DNA from: Rhizobium rhizogenes NBRC 13257
GTDB taxonomy: Bacteria > Pseudomonadota > Alphaproteobacteria > Rhizobiales > Rhizobiaceae
Assembly (NCBI RefSeq): GCF_000696095.1
Contig: NZ_BAYX01000009.1
Coordinates: 186,001-250,000, forward strand
Direction: 5' to 3'
Length of the DNA stretch: 64,000 nt
The notes under the pieces are model-generated. The model had not been told where the DNA came from. It searched no databases and was given only the letters and a program-made list of their open reading frames with translations. Position 1 is the first letter of the stretch. Every line of letters starts with the position of its first letter. The translations under genes and the position numbers were made by a program. Of the stretch, positions 35,205-44,358 are shown piece after piece.

Positions 35205-36629
35205 ATGAATCGCATCGTTCCCCTGATCCTTGCCGTTGCGCTGTTCATGGAACAGATGGATTCCACGGTGATCGCAACCGCGCTGCCGGCGATTGCGAAT
35301 GATCTCCATGTCGGTCCAATCACGCTCAAGCTGGCGCTGACCTCCTACATGGTGTCGCTGGCGGTGTTCATCCCGATCAGCGGCTGGATGGCGGATCGCT
35401 TCGGGGCGAAGAACATCTTCCGGATTGCCATCGGTGTCTTCGTCGTCGGCTCGATCCTGTGCGCCGTCTCCGGTGGCCTTCTGGAATTCGTTGCCGCCCG
35501 CTTCCTGCAGGGTGTCGGCGGATCGATGATGACGCCGGTCGGGCGTCTGGTTCTGGTGCGTACAACACGGAAGAGCGACCTGGTCTCCGCCATGGCGCTG
35601 CTGTCCATCCCTGCCCTTGTCGGGCCACTGGCCGGCCCGCCGCTCGGCGGCTTCATCACCACCTACGCGTCCTGGCACTGGATCTTCCTGATCAACGTTC
35701 CCGTCGGCATCCTCGGCATTATCCTGTCGTCGATCTACCTGCCGGAGGTCGAGGCGACGAAGCCGCCGAAGCTCGATTTCATCGGCTTCCTGCTGACATC
35801 CTTCGCGGCCGCTGGCGTCGTCTTCGGCATGTCGGTCATCAGCCTGCCGGCACTGCCGCCGGCAATCGGCATTTCGGCCGTCACTATCGGCTTCGTCTGC
35901 GGCTTCCTCTATGTCGGCCATGCGCGCCGTCACCCGGCGCCGATCCTTGACCTGACGCTGTTGAAGAACGCCACCTTCCGCGCCTCCGTTACCGGCGGCA
36001 CGCTGTTTCGCATCTGCATCGGCGCCATGCCGTTCCTGACGCCGTTGATGCTACAGCTCGGCTTTGGGCTCAATCCGTTCCAGTCGGGCCTGATCACCTT
36101 TGCCGGCGCCATCGGCGCCATCTCCACCAAGTTCATCGCTCGCCGCGTCTTTACCGCCGTCGGCTTCAAGACGGCGTTGTTGTCGGCAGCCGCCATCACG
36201 ACAGTGACGACGATCTGCACCGGCCTGTTCGAGCCCACCACATCGCATCTCGTCATCATCGGCGTGCTGCTGGTCGGCGGCTTCTCTCGCTCGTTCTTCT
36301 TCACCGGCATCAATGCGCTCGCCTTTGCCGACATCAGCGACAAGCAGGCAAGCCAGGCGACATCGATGAGCTCGGTCATGCAGCAAATCAGCCTTGCGCT
36401 CGGCGTTGCCGTCGCCGCGATGATCCTGGAAACCTCGACCTTCTTCAGCGGCACGGAGCTGCAGGTCAGCGACTTCCACATCGCCTTCTACTGCATATCG
36501 ATCCTGACCGTGCTTGCCACCATTCCCTTCATCCGCATGGACCGCAATGCCGGCGCCACGGTCTCTGGCCACAAGGCCGGCCTGAAGCGCGTCGCAGCGA
36601 CGGAGCCGCAGCAGTCGGTGGTGAAGTAG
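35205..36629 (+). CDS. MFS transporter, DHA2 (14-helix) drug/multidrug type
   Basis: 474 residues from the ATG at 35205 (MNRIVPLILAVALFMEQMDS). The DHA2 pattern is visible: DSTVIATALPAIANDLHVGP at helix 1, GWMADRFGAKNIFRIAIGVF (motif A), RFLQGVGGSMMTPVGRLVLV (motif B), and LVGPLAGPPLGGFITTYASW (motif C, antiporter). It exports drugs or toxic metabolites by proton antiport. The final residues KRVAATEPQQSVVK are cytoplasmic. It is divergent from the MBL hydrolase and probably shares the operators at 35001-35030. Confidence 0.9.
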   Translation: MNRIVPLILAVALFMEQMDSTVIATALPAIANDLHVGPITLKLALTSYMVSLAVFIPISGWMADRFGAKNIFRIAIGVFVVGSILCAVSGGLLEFVAARFLQGVGGSMMTPVGRLVLVRTTRKSDLVSAMALLSIPALVGPLAGPPLGGFITTYASWHWIFLINVPVGILGIILSSIYLPEVEATKPPKLDFIGFLLTSFAAAGVVFGMSVISLPALPPAIGISAVTIGFVCGFLYVGHARRHPAPILDLTLLKNATFRASVTGGTLFRICIGAMPFLTPLMLQLGFGLNPFQSGLITFAGAIGAISTKFIARRVFTAVGFKTALLSAAAITTVTTICTGLFEPTTSHLVIIGVLLVGGFSRSFFFTGINALAFADISDKQASQATSMSSVMQQISLALGVAVAAMILETSTFFSGTELQVSDFHIAFYCISILTVLATIPFIRMDRNAGATVSGHKAGLKRVAATEPQQSVVK

Positions 36630-36660
36630 TTTCTTCTACACGCGGGGGAGAAACGAAAAC

Positions 36661-37044
36661 CTATTCAGGCTTCTCGCAGACGGCGCTGAGCTTGTTGCCA
36701 TCGGGATCGCGCACGTAGGCCGCATAGAAATTGGCATGGAACGACCGCAGGCCAGGCTTGCCCTCATCGGTGCCGCCATGGGCGAGCGCCGCCGCGTGAA
36801 AAGCATCGACATCGGCGCGACTTTCCGCATGCAGGGCGACCATCGAGCCGTTGCCGATCGTCGCGGCGCGGTGATCATAGGGAACCACCACCCAGAACCG
36901 GCAACGGACGTCGCCATCGGCGGCATAGCCGATTTCCTCGTCCGATTCGCGTTGGCGCCGGTAGCCGAGGATAGGCAGAACTGCGTCATAGAAGCTGCCG
37001 GCGCGCGGAATATCGTTGGAACCGAGCGTGACGTAAAGAAGCAT
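36661..37044 (-). CDS. VOC (glyoxalase/bleomycin resistance) family protein
   Basis: 127 residues from the ATG at 37044 (MLLYVTLGSNDIPRAGSFYD). Two betaalphabetabetabeta modules: FYDAVLPILGYRRQRES, then FHAAALAHGGTDEGKPGLRS and the C-terminal NFYAAYVRDPDGNKLSAVCE with the metal-site Glu. Function is unassigned within the superfamily. It converges with the MFS gene. Confidence 0.88.
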   Translation of the reverse strand: MLLYVTLGSNDIPRAGSFYDAVLPILGYRRQRESDEEIGYAADGDVRCRFWVVVPYDHRAATIGNGSMVALHAESRADVDAFHAAALAHGGTDEGKPGLRSFHANFYAAYVRDPDGNKLSAVCEKPE

Positions 37045-37107
37045 GGTGATGATGTGCCGCCTTCCGTATCGAGGGGACTGCATCATCGACCAAAAGCCAC
37101 TGCTAAA

Positions 37108-37827
37108 TCAAGCGCTTATTGTGCCATGCTCGACATTGCGTCCCTTGAAGCCTTTTGCCAGCAGGAACATTTCGACCGATTCCGCCCTGGATGCGCCCGG
37201 CTTCACATGGACGACCTGGCGGAAATTCTGCTTCAGCAGGTTCAGGAGGTCGCGCTCCGTGCCGCCCTGGAAGGTCTTGGCGAGGAAATGCCCGCCCTCG
37301 GCCAGAACTTCGATCGCGAAATGCGCCGCGACCTCGCAGAGATGCATGGTGCGCAAATGGTCGGTGCGGTGATGGCCCGTCGTCGGCGCAGCCATATCCG
37401 ACATCACCAGGTCCGGCTCACCGCCGACGGCATCGACCAGCCTTTGCGGCGCGTCAGGGTCGAGGAAGTCGAGCTGCAGAATGGTAACGCCCGGCAAATG
37501 CGCCATTTCCAGAAAGTCGATGGCCGCGACGCGAATATCGTCCTCCGTCGAACCGGTCACCTTGGCGGCGATCTGCGACCAGCTTCCCGGTGCCGCACCC
37601 AGATCGATAATGCGGCGTGCGCCCTTCAGGATCTGGTGCTTCTCGTCGATCTCCAGCAGCTTGAAAGCGGCGCGGGCGCGATAGCCTTCAAGCTGGGCGC
37701 GCTGCACATAGGGATCGTTGATGTGCCGATGCAGCCACTCCCGCGAGGAGGCCTTCAGCTTCTTTTTCTTGACGCGCTGACCGAGCTTACGGCCCGTGCG
37801 ATTACCGGCGATGGTTGGCTTGGTCAT
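37108..37827 (-). CDS. rlmE: 23S rRNA (uridine-2'-O)-methyltransferase RlmE (FtsJ/RrmJ)
   Basis: 239 residues from the ATG at 37827. A basic N-terminal tail (GRKLGQRVKKKKLKASSRE) precedes the FtsJ domain: YRARAAFKLLEIDEKHQIL, SAM motif IIDLGAAPGSWSQIAAK, SDMAAPTTGHHRTDH (catalytic Asp), GGHFLAKTFQG (catalytic Lys). It makes Um2552 in the ribosomal A-loop. The ATG overlaps the stop of the upstream Ppx/GppA gene (ATGA), so the two are translationally coupled. Confidence 0.95.
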   Translation of the reverse strand: MTKPTIAGNRTGRKLGQRVKKKKLKASSREWLHRHINDPYVQRAQLEGYRARAAFKLLEIDEKHQILKGARRIIDLGAAPGSWSQIAAKVTGSTEDDIRVAAIDFLEMAHLPGVTILQLDFLDPDAPQRLVDAVGGEPDLVMSDMAAPTTGHHRTDHLRTMHLCEVAAHFAIEVLAEGGHFLAKTFQGGTERDLLNLLKQNFRQVVHVKPGASRAESVEMFLLAKGFKGRNVEHGTISA

Positions 37828-39404
37828 GCCTGCGGTCCCTTTGTATCCCTCGGTCGATGGCCACGGCGCGAGCGGCCCCGCCGCCAAACACCGTCATCCG
37901 CCATCATATCGGTAAGCAGTCCTTCGCGCAGGCCGCGATCGGCGACGCGCATGCGCGGGCTCGGCCAACGGCGGCGGATCGCCTCCAGAATGGCGCAGCC
38001 CGCCAACACGAGATCGGCGCGATCCGGTCCGATGCAGGGATTGGCGGCGCGGCCGGCAAAATCCCAGGAAAGCAGCTTGGCCTGCATCGCGGTCACTTCG
38101 TCGTCCGACAGCCAGACACCATCGACCCGGCGACGGTCGTAGCGCGGCAGGTCGAGATGGACACCGGCCAGCGTCGTCACCGTGCCCGACGTGCCGATCA
38201 GATGGAAATCGGCGCTGTCGCGCGTGGCCCCATGCACCGGCGGGCAATCAAAGCGTTCGAGCATACCTTCGACTTCGCGAACCATGGCCTCGAACAATTC
38301 CGGCGTGACATCGCGGCCGCCATGACGTTCCGAGAGCGTGACCACGCCGACCGGTAGCGAGGTCCAGTGGGTGATATGGTTGGCAAGCCGGCTGGAGCGG
38401 TTTTCGCCGATGCGGATGATGGCGATTTCCGAGGAGCCGCCGCCAATATCGAAGAGCACGACGGAGCGCGCCTCGGGACCCACCAGCGACGAACAACCGG
38501 ACACGGCAAGCCGCGCCTCGGTCTCACGATCGATGATTTCGAGCTGCAGCCCGGTTTCTTCAATGACGCGGGCGAGGAAGACCTCGCCGTTTTCCGCCGC
38601 GCGGCAGGCTTCGGTCGCGATCAGCCGCATGCGGCGGATCTCTCGGGTCTTCAGCTTGGCGGCGCAGATACGCAGGGCCTCGACGGCCCTGTCCATGGCG
38701 TCACCCGACAGCCGGCCGCTGGCGCCGAGCCCCTCGCCGAGGCGGACGATGCGGGAAAAGGCATCGACGACGCGGAATTGCCCCGGGCGCGTCGGCTGCG
38801 CGATCAACAGACGGCAATTGTTGGTGCCGAGATCGAGCGCCGCATAGAGATCCATGGGGCGGGAATCGGGATCGGCTTGCTGATACGATGCTGAGCCCTC
38901 GCGGCGCTGCTGCGGCTGAAGACGATGATCGTTGTGGGCAGGAGCGCGCTCTGCCGCAACGACGGCGGCGGGAGCGACGAGCTGCGCCGTCTTCTCATGC
39001 GCCAGCGGCCGGCCCTGCAGGCCGCGCTTGCTGCGGTGCTTGCGCCTGTTCTTGCCACTCTTGTTCGACGAGGCATGGCCGTGCTCGCTCGCGGCACGCT
39101 GGTCCGGCGCAGCGGAGGCCTGTGGCTGCTGTGACTGGGAGGAATGCTGCGCGCCATCCTGCGCTCCGCCACGAGAACGGCGTCTGCGCTTGCGCTTCTT
39201 GGCCGGGAAACCGGCGTCCTGATCTGCTGGGCGTGTCGCCACCGCGCCGGACTTGCCGGTCTGGTTGGCCTCCGCAGACAAAGCGTTCGGACGGGCTTGA
39301 CCGCCACGCTTACGCTTAGCGCGCCGGGAGGATTTACCCTTCCTGCGCTCTGCTACCGACGCCCCGTCTGCCTGCGGCGCTCTGCCGCTGTCGGGGTCAC
39401 TCAC
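37824..39404 (-). CDS. Ppx/GppA phosphatase family protein with a basic N-terminal extension
   Basis: 526 residues from a GTG at 39404 (GGAAAAG upstream). The first ~185 residues are low-complexity and very basic (AKKRKRRRRSRGG, KSGKNRRKHRSKRG) with Gln/Ser runs. The catalytic domain begins at DLYAALDLGTNNCRLLIAQP and has the second phosphate loop VVLFDIGGGSSEIAIIRIGE, ATRDSADFHLIGTSGTVTTL, and GLREGLLTDMM. Family members hydrolyse polyphosphate or pppGpp. The disordered basic extension is unlike classical Ppx or GppA and may bind RNA or polyphosphate. It is coupled to rlmE. Confidence 0.88.
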   Translation of the reverse strand: MSDPDSGRAPQADGASVAERRKGKSSRRAKRKRGGQARPNALSAEANQTGKSGAVATRPADQDAGFPAKKRKRRRRSRGGAQDGAQHSSQSQQPQASAAPDQRAASEHGHASSNKSGKNRRKHRSKRGLQGRPLAHEKTAQLVAPAAVVAAERAPAHNDHRLQPQQRREGSASYQQADPDSRPMDLYAALDLGTNNCRLLIAQPTRPGQFRVVDAFSRIVRLGEGLGASGRLSGDAMDRAVEALRICAAKLKTREIRRMRLIATEACRAAENGEVFLARVIEETGLQLEIIDRETEARLAVSGCSSLVGPEARSVVLFDIGGGSSEIAIIRIGENRSSRLANHITHWTSLPVGVVTLSERHGGRDVTPELFEAMVREVEGMLERFDCPPVHGATRDSADFHLIGTSGTVTTLAGVHLDLPRYDRRRVDGVWLSDDEVTAMQAKLLSWDFAGRAANPCIGPDRADLVLAGCAILEAIRRRWPSPRMRVADRGLREGLLTDMMADDGVWRRGRSRRGHRPRDTKGPQA

Positions 39405-39582
39405 GTATCTTTTCCACCGCGCCGCGCAAGGCCAACAGGCATGCAGCAGGCACTCATTTGATTTTCGTTGGGCGGAGAATACCAGCAGGAACAGTTTTCG
39501 CCAAATTCTTTTTGAATCGCACGATTTTAGGCTACCGGATCACAACTCTACCAGCGGCTCCTCCAGCCAGAGATGGCGGCCA

Positions 39583-40470
39583 TTAGGGACGAAACAGATT
39601 TTCCGCCATGAACTTTACGAAGGCTTGTATTTTCGGGGACAGCTGACGGCTCGACGGCCAGAGGACGCGGAATTCGCCGACATCCTCGACATGGTCGGCC
39701 AAAACGGAAACGAGCGTTCCATCGGCGATTTGCCCGCCGATGGTAAAGAGCGGCAGACAGGCAACGCCAAGCCCAGCCTCGGCCATATTGATCAGCGGTT
39801 CGAGCGTGCTTGCCATCGACGATACAGGCAGTTCCAGTTTTCCCGCGCCGGCATCGTGGCGCAGTGGCCAGCGTTCCAGCTTGCCGGTCGATGGATATTT
39901 GTGGTGAAGACACAGATGCGCGGACAGGTCTTCCGGCACTTTGGGGATTCCGAAGCGGTCAAAATATTCCTTCGACCCGACGACACGATGGGAAAACCTC
40001 CCTAATGTTCGCACCATCAGACGGCTGTCGGTGATTTCGCCCGTTCGCACCACGGCGTCGAACCCTTCCTCGATCACATCGACCAGCCGATCGGTAAAAT
40101 CGAGGTCGATCATCACGTCCGGAAAGACCCGCATGAATTTGGTGATCGTCGGCATGAAGAGCATGCCGGCAAGGGGCAGGCTCACGCGGAGCCAGCCGCG
40201 CGGCGCGGCGATGGTTTGCGAAAGCTCCTGTTCCGCCGCTTCAATCTCGGAGAAAATTCGCCTGCAACGCTCCAGGAACATGATGCCCTCGGCGGTGATC
40301 GCGATATTGCGGGTGTTTCGGTGAAACAGGCGCACGCCGAGCCTTTTCTCCAACCGGGCCATGGTCTTGCCGATGGCCGACGCGGAAACGCCGAGCACCT
40401 CTCCGGCTCGGACGAAACTGCGGGTTTCCGCTGCAATCACGAAGACATTCAACGCGGCGATATTGTCCAT
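39583..40470 (-). CDS. LysR-family transcriptional regulator
   Basis: 295 residues. HTH: AALNVFVIAAETRSFVRAGE, ASAIGKTMARLEKRLGVRLF, then RNTRNIAITAEGIMFLERCR, the same subgroup as the regulator at 3447-4349. It is divergent from the ABM-domain gene at 40602 with about 130 bases between the starts; that gene is the likely target. The 178 bases towards the Ppx/GppA start hold no gene. Confidence 0.9.
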   Translation of the reverse strand: MDNIAALNVFVIAAETRSFVRAGEVLGVSASAIGKTMARLEKRLGVRLFHRNTRNIAITAEGIMFLERCRRIFSEIEAAEQELSQTIAAPRGWLRVSLPLAGMLFMPTITKFMRVFPDVMIDLDFTDRLVDVIEEGFDAVVRTGEITDSRLMVRTLGRFSHRVVGSKEYFDRFGIPKVPEDLSAHLCLHHKYPSTGKLERWPLRHDAGAGKLELPVSSMASTLEPLINMAEAGLGVACLPLFTIGGQIADGTLVSVLADHVEDVGEFRVLWPSSRQLSPKIQAFVKFMAENLFRP

Positions 40471-40601
40471 GGTGAGAAATCCATTGCGGACGTCAATGTC
40501 CGTTATCTGCGGATTTCTAGCCCATTTTTTCGGCCTCTGTCGCGGGCTATCTCTCCCAACGCCGGCAAATTTCGCCGGACAATCCTTTGAACGGAGATCG
40601 C

Positions 40602-40955
40602 GTGACCCATCCCCAAAAAGCCGAATTCGAATTCGCTTCCCAGCCCACCGTGTTCGTCGTGAACGTCATACATGCCCATCCGGGAAAGCAGGAAGAAGCA
40701 TTCAAAATCATCCAGGACGTCGTGCATTATGTCGCGGAACGGAAGGAAGGATTTCTGTGGAGTAACCTGTCGAAAAGCACCGACGGCCAAACCGTCGTGA
40801 ATATCGAGGCGATCCGCGACGAGAACAATGTCGACGAATTCTTTTCCGATCCGGCCTTCGTGGAAAAATTCAAGAAACTGGATACCGTCTCGAAAAGCGA
40901 GTTTCACATCTACAAGGTTTCCGACCTCGTGCTGCCGCGCCAGATCATAGGATAG
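40602..40955 (+). CDS. Antibiotic biosynthesis monooxygenase (ABM)-like domain protein
   Basis: 117 residues from a GTG at 40602, chosen because CGGAGA lies 6 bases upstream; a TTG at 40587 is also in frame. The ABM fold is indicated by PTVFVVNVIHAHPGKQEEAF and FLWSNLSKSTDGQTVVNIEA, then FFSDPAFVEKFKKLDTVSKS. These small dimeric ferredoxin-like proteins include quinol monooxygenases and heme-degrading enzymes; the substrate is unknown. Adjacent to a divergent LysR gene. Confidence 0.78.
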   Translation: MTHPQKAEFEFASQPTVFVVNVIHAHPGKQEEAFKIIQDVVHYVAERKEGFLWSNLSKSTDGQTVVNIEAIRDENNVDEFFSDPAFVEKFKKLDTVSKSEFHIYKVSDLVLPRQIIG

Positions 40956-41003
40956 CCGTCCCGGATTCTTCCGATCAGGCATCAACCACCGGAAGAGACG
41001 ACA

Positions 41004-41036
41004 CCATCAGCGCAAGACTGCGGCTTGTGCTGATGG
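41004..41036. terminator. Bidirectional hairpin between ABM and anti-sigma genes
   Basis: CCATCAGCGCAAG and CTTGTGCTGATGG pair over 13 positions with one G-T, with a 7-base loop, between two convergent genes. No clear T-tract follows on either strand. Confidence 0.5.
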
Positions 41037-41066
41037 GCAGCTCTTCACTGCAAGGCAGGATTGATC

Positions 41067-41870
41067 TCAGGCCGTCAGCCTGCTCCGGACGTCGTCCGCC
41101 AGCGCCTTGATCCGGTCGATCGGCAAATGGCCGATCAGCATGAAGGCGTGTGCGGTATCCGACCAATAGACGACATTCATGCCGCGGCGGTTTTCCATGT
41201 CCGGAGCGGAAGCGCCCGTGGTCGAAGGGGTGATGCAAAGCGCCATCGGCCCGCTCTCGGGATCGAGATAAGCGATCTGTGCCAAGGGCTTGCTATCGTA
41301 GTTCAGCAAGATGGCGCGCTTGAAATCGATACCTGGGATCGCGACGGCTTCTGGCGTCAGAGCGAGACCCACCTTCGAGCCGACCTCGTTTAATTGCGCA
41401 ACCTGCTCAGTCCGATCGCCAGCCGGTCCGCTCAGCGTATCCGGCGTATAGAGGGAAAGATATTCCGCAACGACGGCGCGCCATTCGCTGCCCTCATCCG
41501 GCTTGGCAAGGCGATGGCTGATGCCGATCACAGCGCGGTCGATGGCGATGCCCACGACCAGGCAAGCGGCAATTGCACCCAGGAAGCCACGGCGGCTGAC
41601 GCCGGACGCGGCATTCTTCTCTGCATCGGCGGAGGGGATTGCGGCAAGCATCGCATCCAGCTTGGCACTCGGGGCAGCGGCAAGCAGCGGTTCGAATGCC
41701 TCGTGGAAGGGGAGATCGCTGCGCGACAGGAGATCGAAGCGTTCCGCCACCTTGGCGTCGCTTTCGATCAGTCTTTCGATCCTGTCATGCTCGGCAGCCT
41801 CCAGTTCGCCGTCGATGAAGGCGGTGAGCTGTTCGTCCGAGGGCATGTTTCTGTTGTCCTGTTCACTCAT
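41067..41870 (-). CDS. Membrane anti-sigma factor
   Basis: 267 residues from the ATG at 41870. The N-terminal PSDEQLTAFIDGELEAAEHD (residues 10-29) is the usual start of an anti-sigma domain; a zinc-binding HxxxCxxC is absent. One membrane helix at about residues 94-116 (RRGFLGAIAACLVVGIAIDR) is followed by a ~150-residue periplasmic domain with YWSDTAHAFMLIGHL. It overlaps the upstream sigma gene by 8 bases, so it most likely sequesters that sigma factor at the inner membrane. Confidence 0.88.
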   Translation of the reverse strand: MSEQDNRNMPSDEQLTAFIDGELEAAEHDRIERLIESDAKVAERFDLLSRSDLPFHEAFEPLLAAAPSAKLDAMLAAIPSADAEKNAASGVSRRGFLGAIAACLVVGIAIDRAVIGISHRLAKPDEGSEWRAVVAEYLSLYTPDTLSGPAGDRTEQVAQLNEVGSKVGLALTPEAVAIPGIDFKRAILLNYDSKPLAQIAYLDPESGPMALCITPSTTGASAPDMENRRGMNVVYWSDTAHAFMLIGHLPIDRIKALADDVRSRLTA

Positions 41871-42504
41871 GTCCGTTCCCCAGTCGCCTATCCCCGAGCC
41901 GCGCCCCATCCGCCGGCCCCATGCCATCCGCGAGCTTCGCCCGCGCCGCCGCCAGCCGGCTCATCACCGTTCCGATCGGCACATCCAGAACCTCCGCCAC
42001 CTCGCGATAGGACAGTCCTTCGACATAGGCGAGGAAAACGGCGGTGCGCTGCGCTTCCGGCAGCGCCTGCACCTGCTTCAGCACCTGGCCCGCCAAAATA
42101 TGCGTCTCCGTCTCGCGCGCGCCGTCGAAAACCAGCGCCTCGTCGGCATCGACGAAGCCCTGCCCCATACGCACCCGGCGGGACCGGATCTCGTTCAGCC
42201 AGATCGAGTGCAGGATCGAAAACAGCCAGCGGTCGAGCCGCGTCCCCGCGATGAACTGATGCGCGCGCTCCAGCGCCCTGACGCAGGTTGCCTGCACCAG
42301 ATCATCCGCCACGTCGCGCTGGTGCGACAGCACGACGGCATAGCGCCAGAGTCGCGTCAGATGCTGCGACAGGCCTGCCCTGATATCCTCTTCGCTCGCT
42401 ATGGCACCCTCCGCGAGGTTCCGTTCTTCGGGAGCCGCCGGCCTTGCCGGCGGCTCCGATCGTGTCCGACTATAAGCAGAAATCGTGGAATGAGCGACTG
42501 ACAC
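41863..42504 (-). CDS. ECF RNA polymerase sigma factor
   Basis: 213 residues from a GTG at 42504, preferred because AAAGGGA lies 6 bases upstream; a GTG at 42528 is also possible. Sigma region 2: LWRYAVVLSHQRDVADDLVQ and ATCVRALERAHQF. Region 4: LPEAQRTAVFLAYVEGLSYR, EVAEVLDVPIGTVMSRLAAA. A ~35-residue N-terminal tail rich in Ser, Pro and Arg is not part of the core fold. The downstream membrane anti-sigma factor overlaps its 3' end. The stimulus cannot be read from the sequence. Confidence 0.92.
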   Translation of the reverse strand: MSVAHSTISAYSRTRSEPPARPAAPEERNLAEGAIASEEDIRAGLSQHLTRLWRYAVVLSHQRDVADDLVQATCVRALERAHQFIAGTRLDRWLFSILHSIWLNEIRSRRVRMGQGFVDADEALVFDGARETETHILAGQVLKQVQALPEAQRTAVFLAYVEGLSYREVAEVLDVPIGTVMSRLAAARAKLADGMGPADGARLGDRRLGNGHE

Positions 42505-42562
42505 CCGGATATCCCTTTCGATGCTCACTGCTTATGCCAGCCATCTCAAGTCCGACCAGACA

Positions 42563-43105
42563 TCAGAGGCTCGACGGATTCTGGATGGCCTCGTTCAGAT
42601 CCTGATATTCTTCGCAGGTCGTATTGCCGCAGAGCGCCTTGATGGTGCTGAGCTGATCCTTGGCGAGATCAATCTGGCCCTTGATGACGTAGGCTTCGCC
42701 AAGATATTCGCGAACCAGCGTGTATTTCGGGTCCATGGCAACAGACTTCTTATAGTAGGAGATACCTTCATCCGTGCGGCCGAGCTTGCGGGTGACATAG
42801 CCGCGATAGTTCAGCGCTTCCGCCGTATCCGGATTCTGCAAGGTGTTGAGAACGGCCAGCGCTTCTTCATAGCGATGATCCTTCTTGGCCAGCGAATAGG
42901 CATAGTCGGCGCGGTTTTCGTCGGTGATGTTGGCGCCCTGCTGCTTCACGCATTTCTTGGTCTTCTGGTCATAGATCTCGCCCTTCTTGCAGGTCGGCGT
43001 CGTGCTCGAATCGTCGCCGGCGGCGAACACCGGAACAGCGAAAGCGCCGAGGGTGAGGCAAGCGCCGAGAGCGGCCGAGGCCAGGCGGAAAGCGGTGGTG
43101 GTCAT
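42563..43105 (-). CDS. Secreted TPR-repeat protein
   Basis: 180 residues from the ATG at 43105. Signal peptide MTTTAFRLASAALGACLTLG with cleavage near VPVFAA. A short Cys pair (CKKGEIYDQKTKKCVKQ) is followed by three TPR units: EEALAVLNTLQNPDTAEALN, LGRTDEGISYYKKSVAMDPK, and YLGEAYVIKGQIDLAKDQLS. It ends CGNTTCEEYQDLNEAIQN with another Cys pair. Two potential disulfides suggest periplasmic location; the partner is unknown. Confidence 0.85.
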   Translation of the reverse strand: MTTTAFRLASAALGACLTLGAFAVPVFAAGDDSSTTPTCKKGEIYDQKTKKCVKQQGANITDENRADYAYSLAKKDHRYEEALAVLNTLQNPDTAEALNYRGYVTRKLGRTDEGISYYKKSVAMDPKYTLVREYLGEAYVIKGQIDLAKDQLSTIKALCGNTTCEEYQDLNEAIQNPSSL

Positions 43106-43305
43106 GTAATTGCTCCTTGGCAAAATGAACGTTGCGATGGGAGAACACGCCATCCGTTCATTTTATTCGAAGCCATCAGATATTTTTTCTCGGGCTCGGA
43201 TTCGTCTCTCATCGTCACTCTTTCGTGACCGGCAGGCTCCGAATAAGTGCTGACGATGGCGTGTTTCCTCCTGCGTACCCCGCCGAGGGTCGCAAGGAGA
43301 AGAAT

Positions 43306-44358
43306 GTGACCGATACCGTCAAGCTTGTCAGTCTGGCCGTTGCCACACCCGACAATATCATCCACCAATCGGAAGCCGCCGAGACCGCCGGCCGCCTGTT
43401 TTCCAATCGATTCCGCGATTTCAAGCATCTTGCCCGCGTGTTCGAAAGCGCTGGCATCCGCAAACGCCATGCCGCCCGTCCGCTCTCATGGTTCGAACAG
43501 CCGCATGGCTGGCAGGACCGCATGGAAGCCTATGCCGAGGTCGCAAGCCAGCTTTTCAAGGAAACAACGACCAAGGCGCTGGAACGCGCCGGTCTTCGGG
43601 CCGAAGAGGTCGATTGCATCGTCACCGTATCCTCGACCGGCTTCGCGACGCCGAGCCTGGAGGCGCGGCTCGCCCGCGAAATGGGCTTCCGTTCCGATAT
43701 CGAGCGCGTGCCGGTCTTCGGCCTCGGTTGCGCGGCCGGCGTCTCCGGCCTCGCCATCGCCTCGCGCATGGCGAAGAGCCGTCCGGGCGCTATCGTGCTC
43801 TTCGTTTCCATCGAACTCTGCTCCCTCGCCTTCCGGCTGGACGAGCTGACGCGGCCGAACATCATCGCCACGGCGCTGTTCGGCGACGGCGCGGCTGCCT
43901 GCATCCTGCGGACCGGCAGCGAGGGTCTTGCCGAGATCGAATCGACGGGAGAACATCTCTTCCCCGATACGCTCGGCATCATGGGCTGGAAGATCGACGA
44001 CACCGGCTTCGGCATCATCCTGGAACAATCGCTGCCGCCCTTCGCAGAGGCGAACATCAAGCCCGCCGTCGCCGGCATTCTCGAGCGCGCTGGCCTTGCG
44101 ATCCCGGATATCGACCGCTTCATCTGCCATCCCGGCGGCACCAAGGTGCTGCAGGCACTTGAGACGGCCTTCAGCCTTGAACCCGGCTCGCTCGATATCG
44201 AGCGCGAGGTGATCAGCGACTACGGCAACATGTCGTCGCCGACGGTGCTCTTCGTGCTGGAGCGGGCCATTCTTTCCGGCCTGCCGAGGCGCTCGGCCAT
44301 GGTCGCCATGGGTCCCGGCTTCACGGCAAGCTGCATCACACTGAAGAGGGTCGCCTGA
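43306..44358 (+). CDS. Type III polyketide synthase (chalcone/stilbene synthase family)
   Basis: 350 residues from a GTG at 43306, which has AAGGAG 8 bases upstream. The full catalytic triad is visible: Cys142 in VFGLGCAAGVSGL, His275 in FICHPGGTKV and Asn308 in SDYGNMSSPTV; the C-terminus has AMGPGFTASCITL. These homodimeric enzymes condense acyl-CoA starters with malonyl-CoA to give alkylpyrones or alkylresorcinols. Its stop overlaps the start of an ICMT-like methyltransferase (TGATG), the arrangement seen in Bacillus bpsA-bpsB, where the partner O-methylates alkylpyrones. The product here is inferred. Confidence 0.93.
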   Translation: MTDTVKLVSLAVATPDNIIHQSEAAETAGRLFSNRFRDFKHLARVFESAGIRKRHAARPLSWFEQPHGWQDRMEAYAEVASQLFKETTTKALERAGLRAEEVDCIVTVSSTGFATPSLEARLAREMGFRSDIERVPVFGLGCAAGVSGLAIASRMAKSRPGAIVLFVSIELCSLAFRLDELTRPNIIATALFGDGAAACILRTGSEGLAEIESTGEHLFPDTLGIMGWKIDDTGFGIILEQSLPPFAEANIKPAVAGILERAGLAIPDIDRFICHPGGTKVLQALETAFSLEPGSLDIEREVISDYGNMSSPTVLFVLERAILSGLPRRSAMVAMGPGFTASCITLKRVA

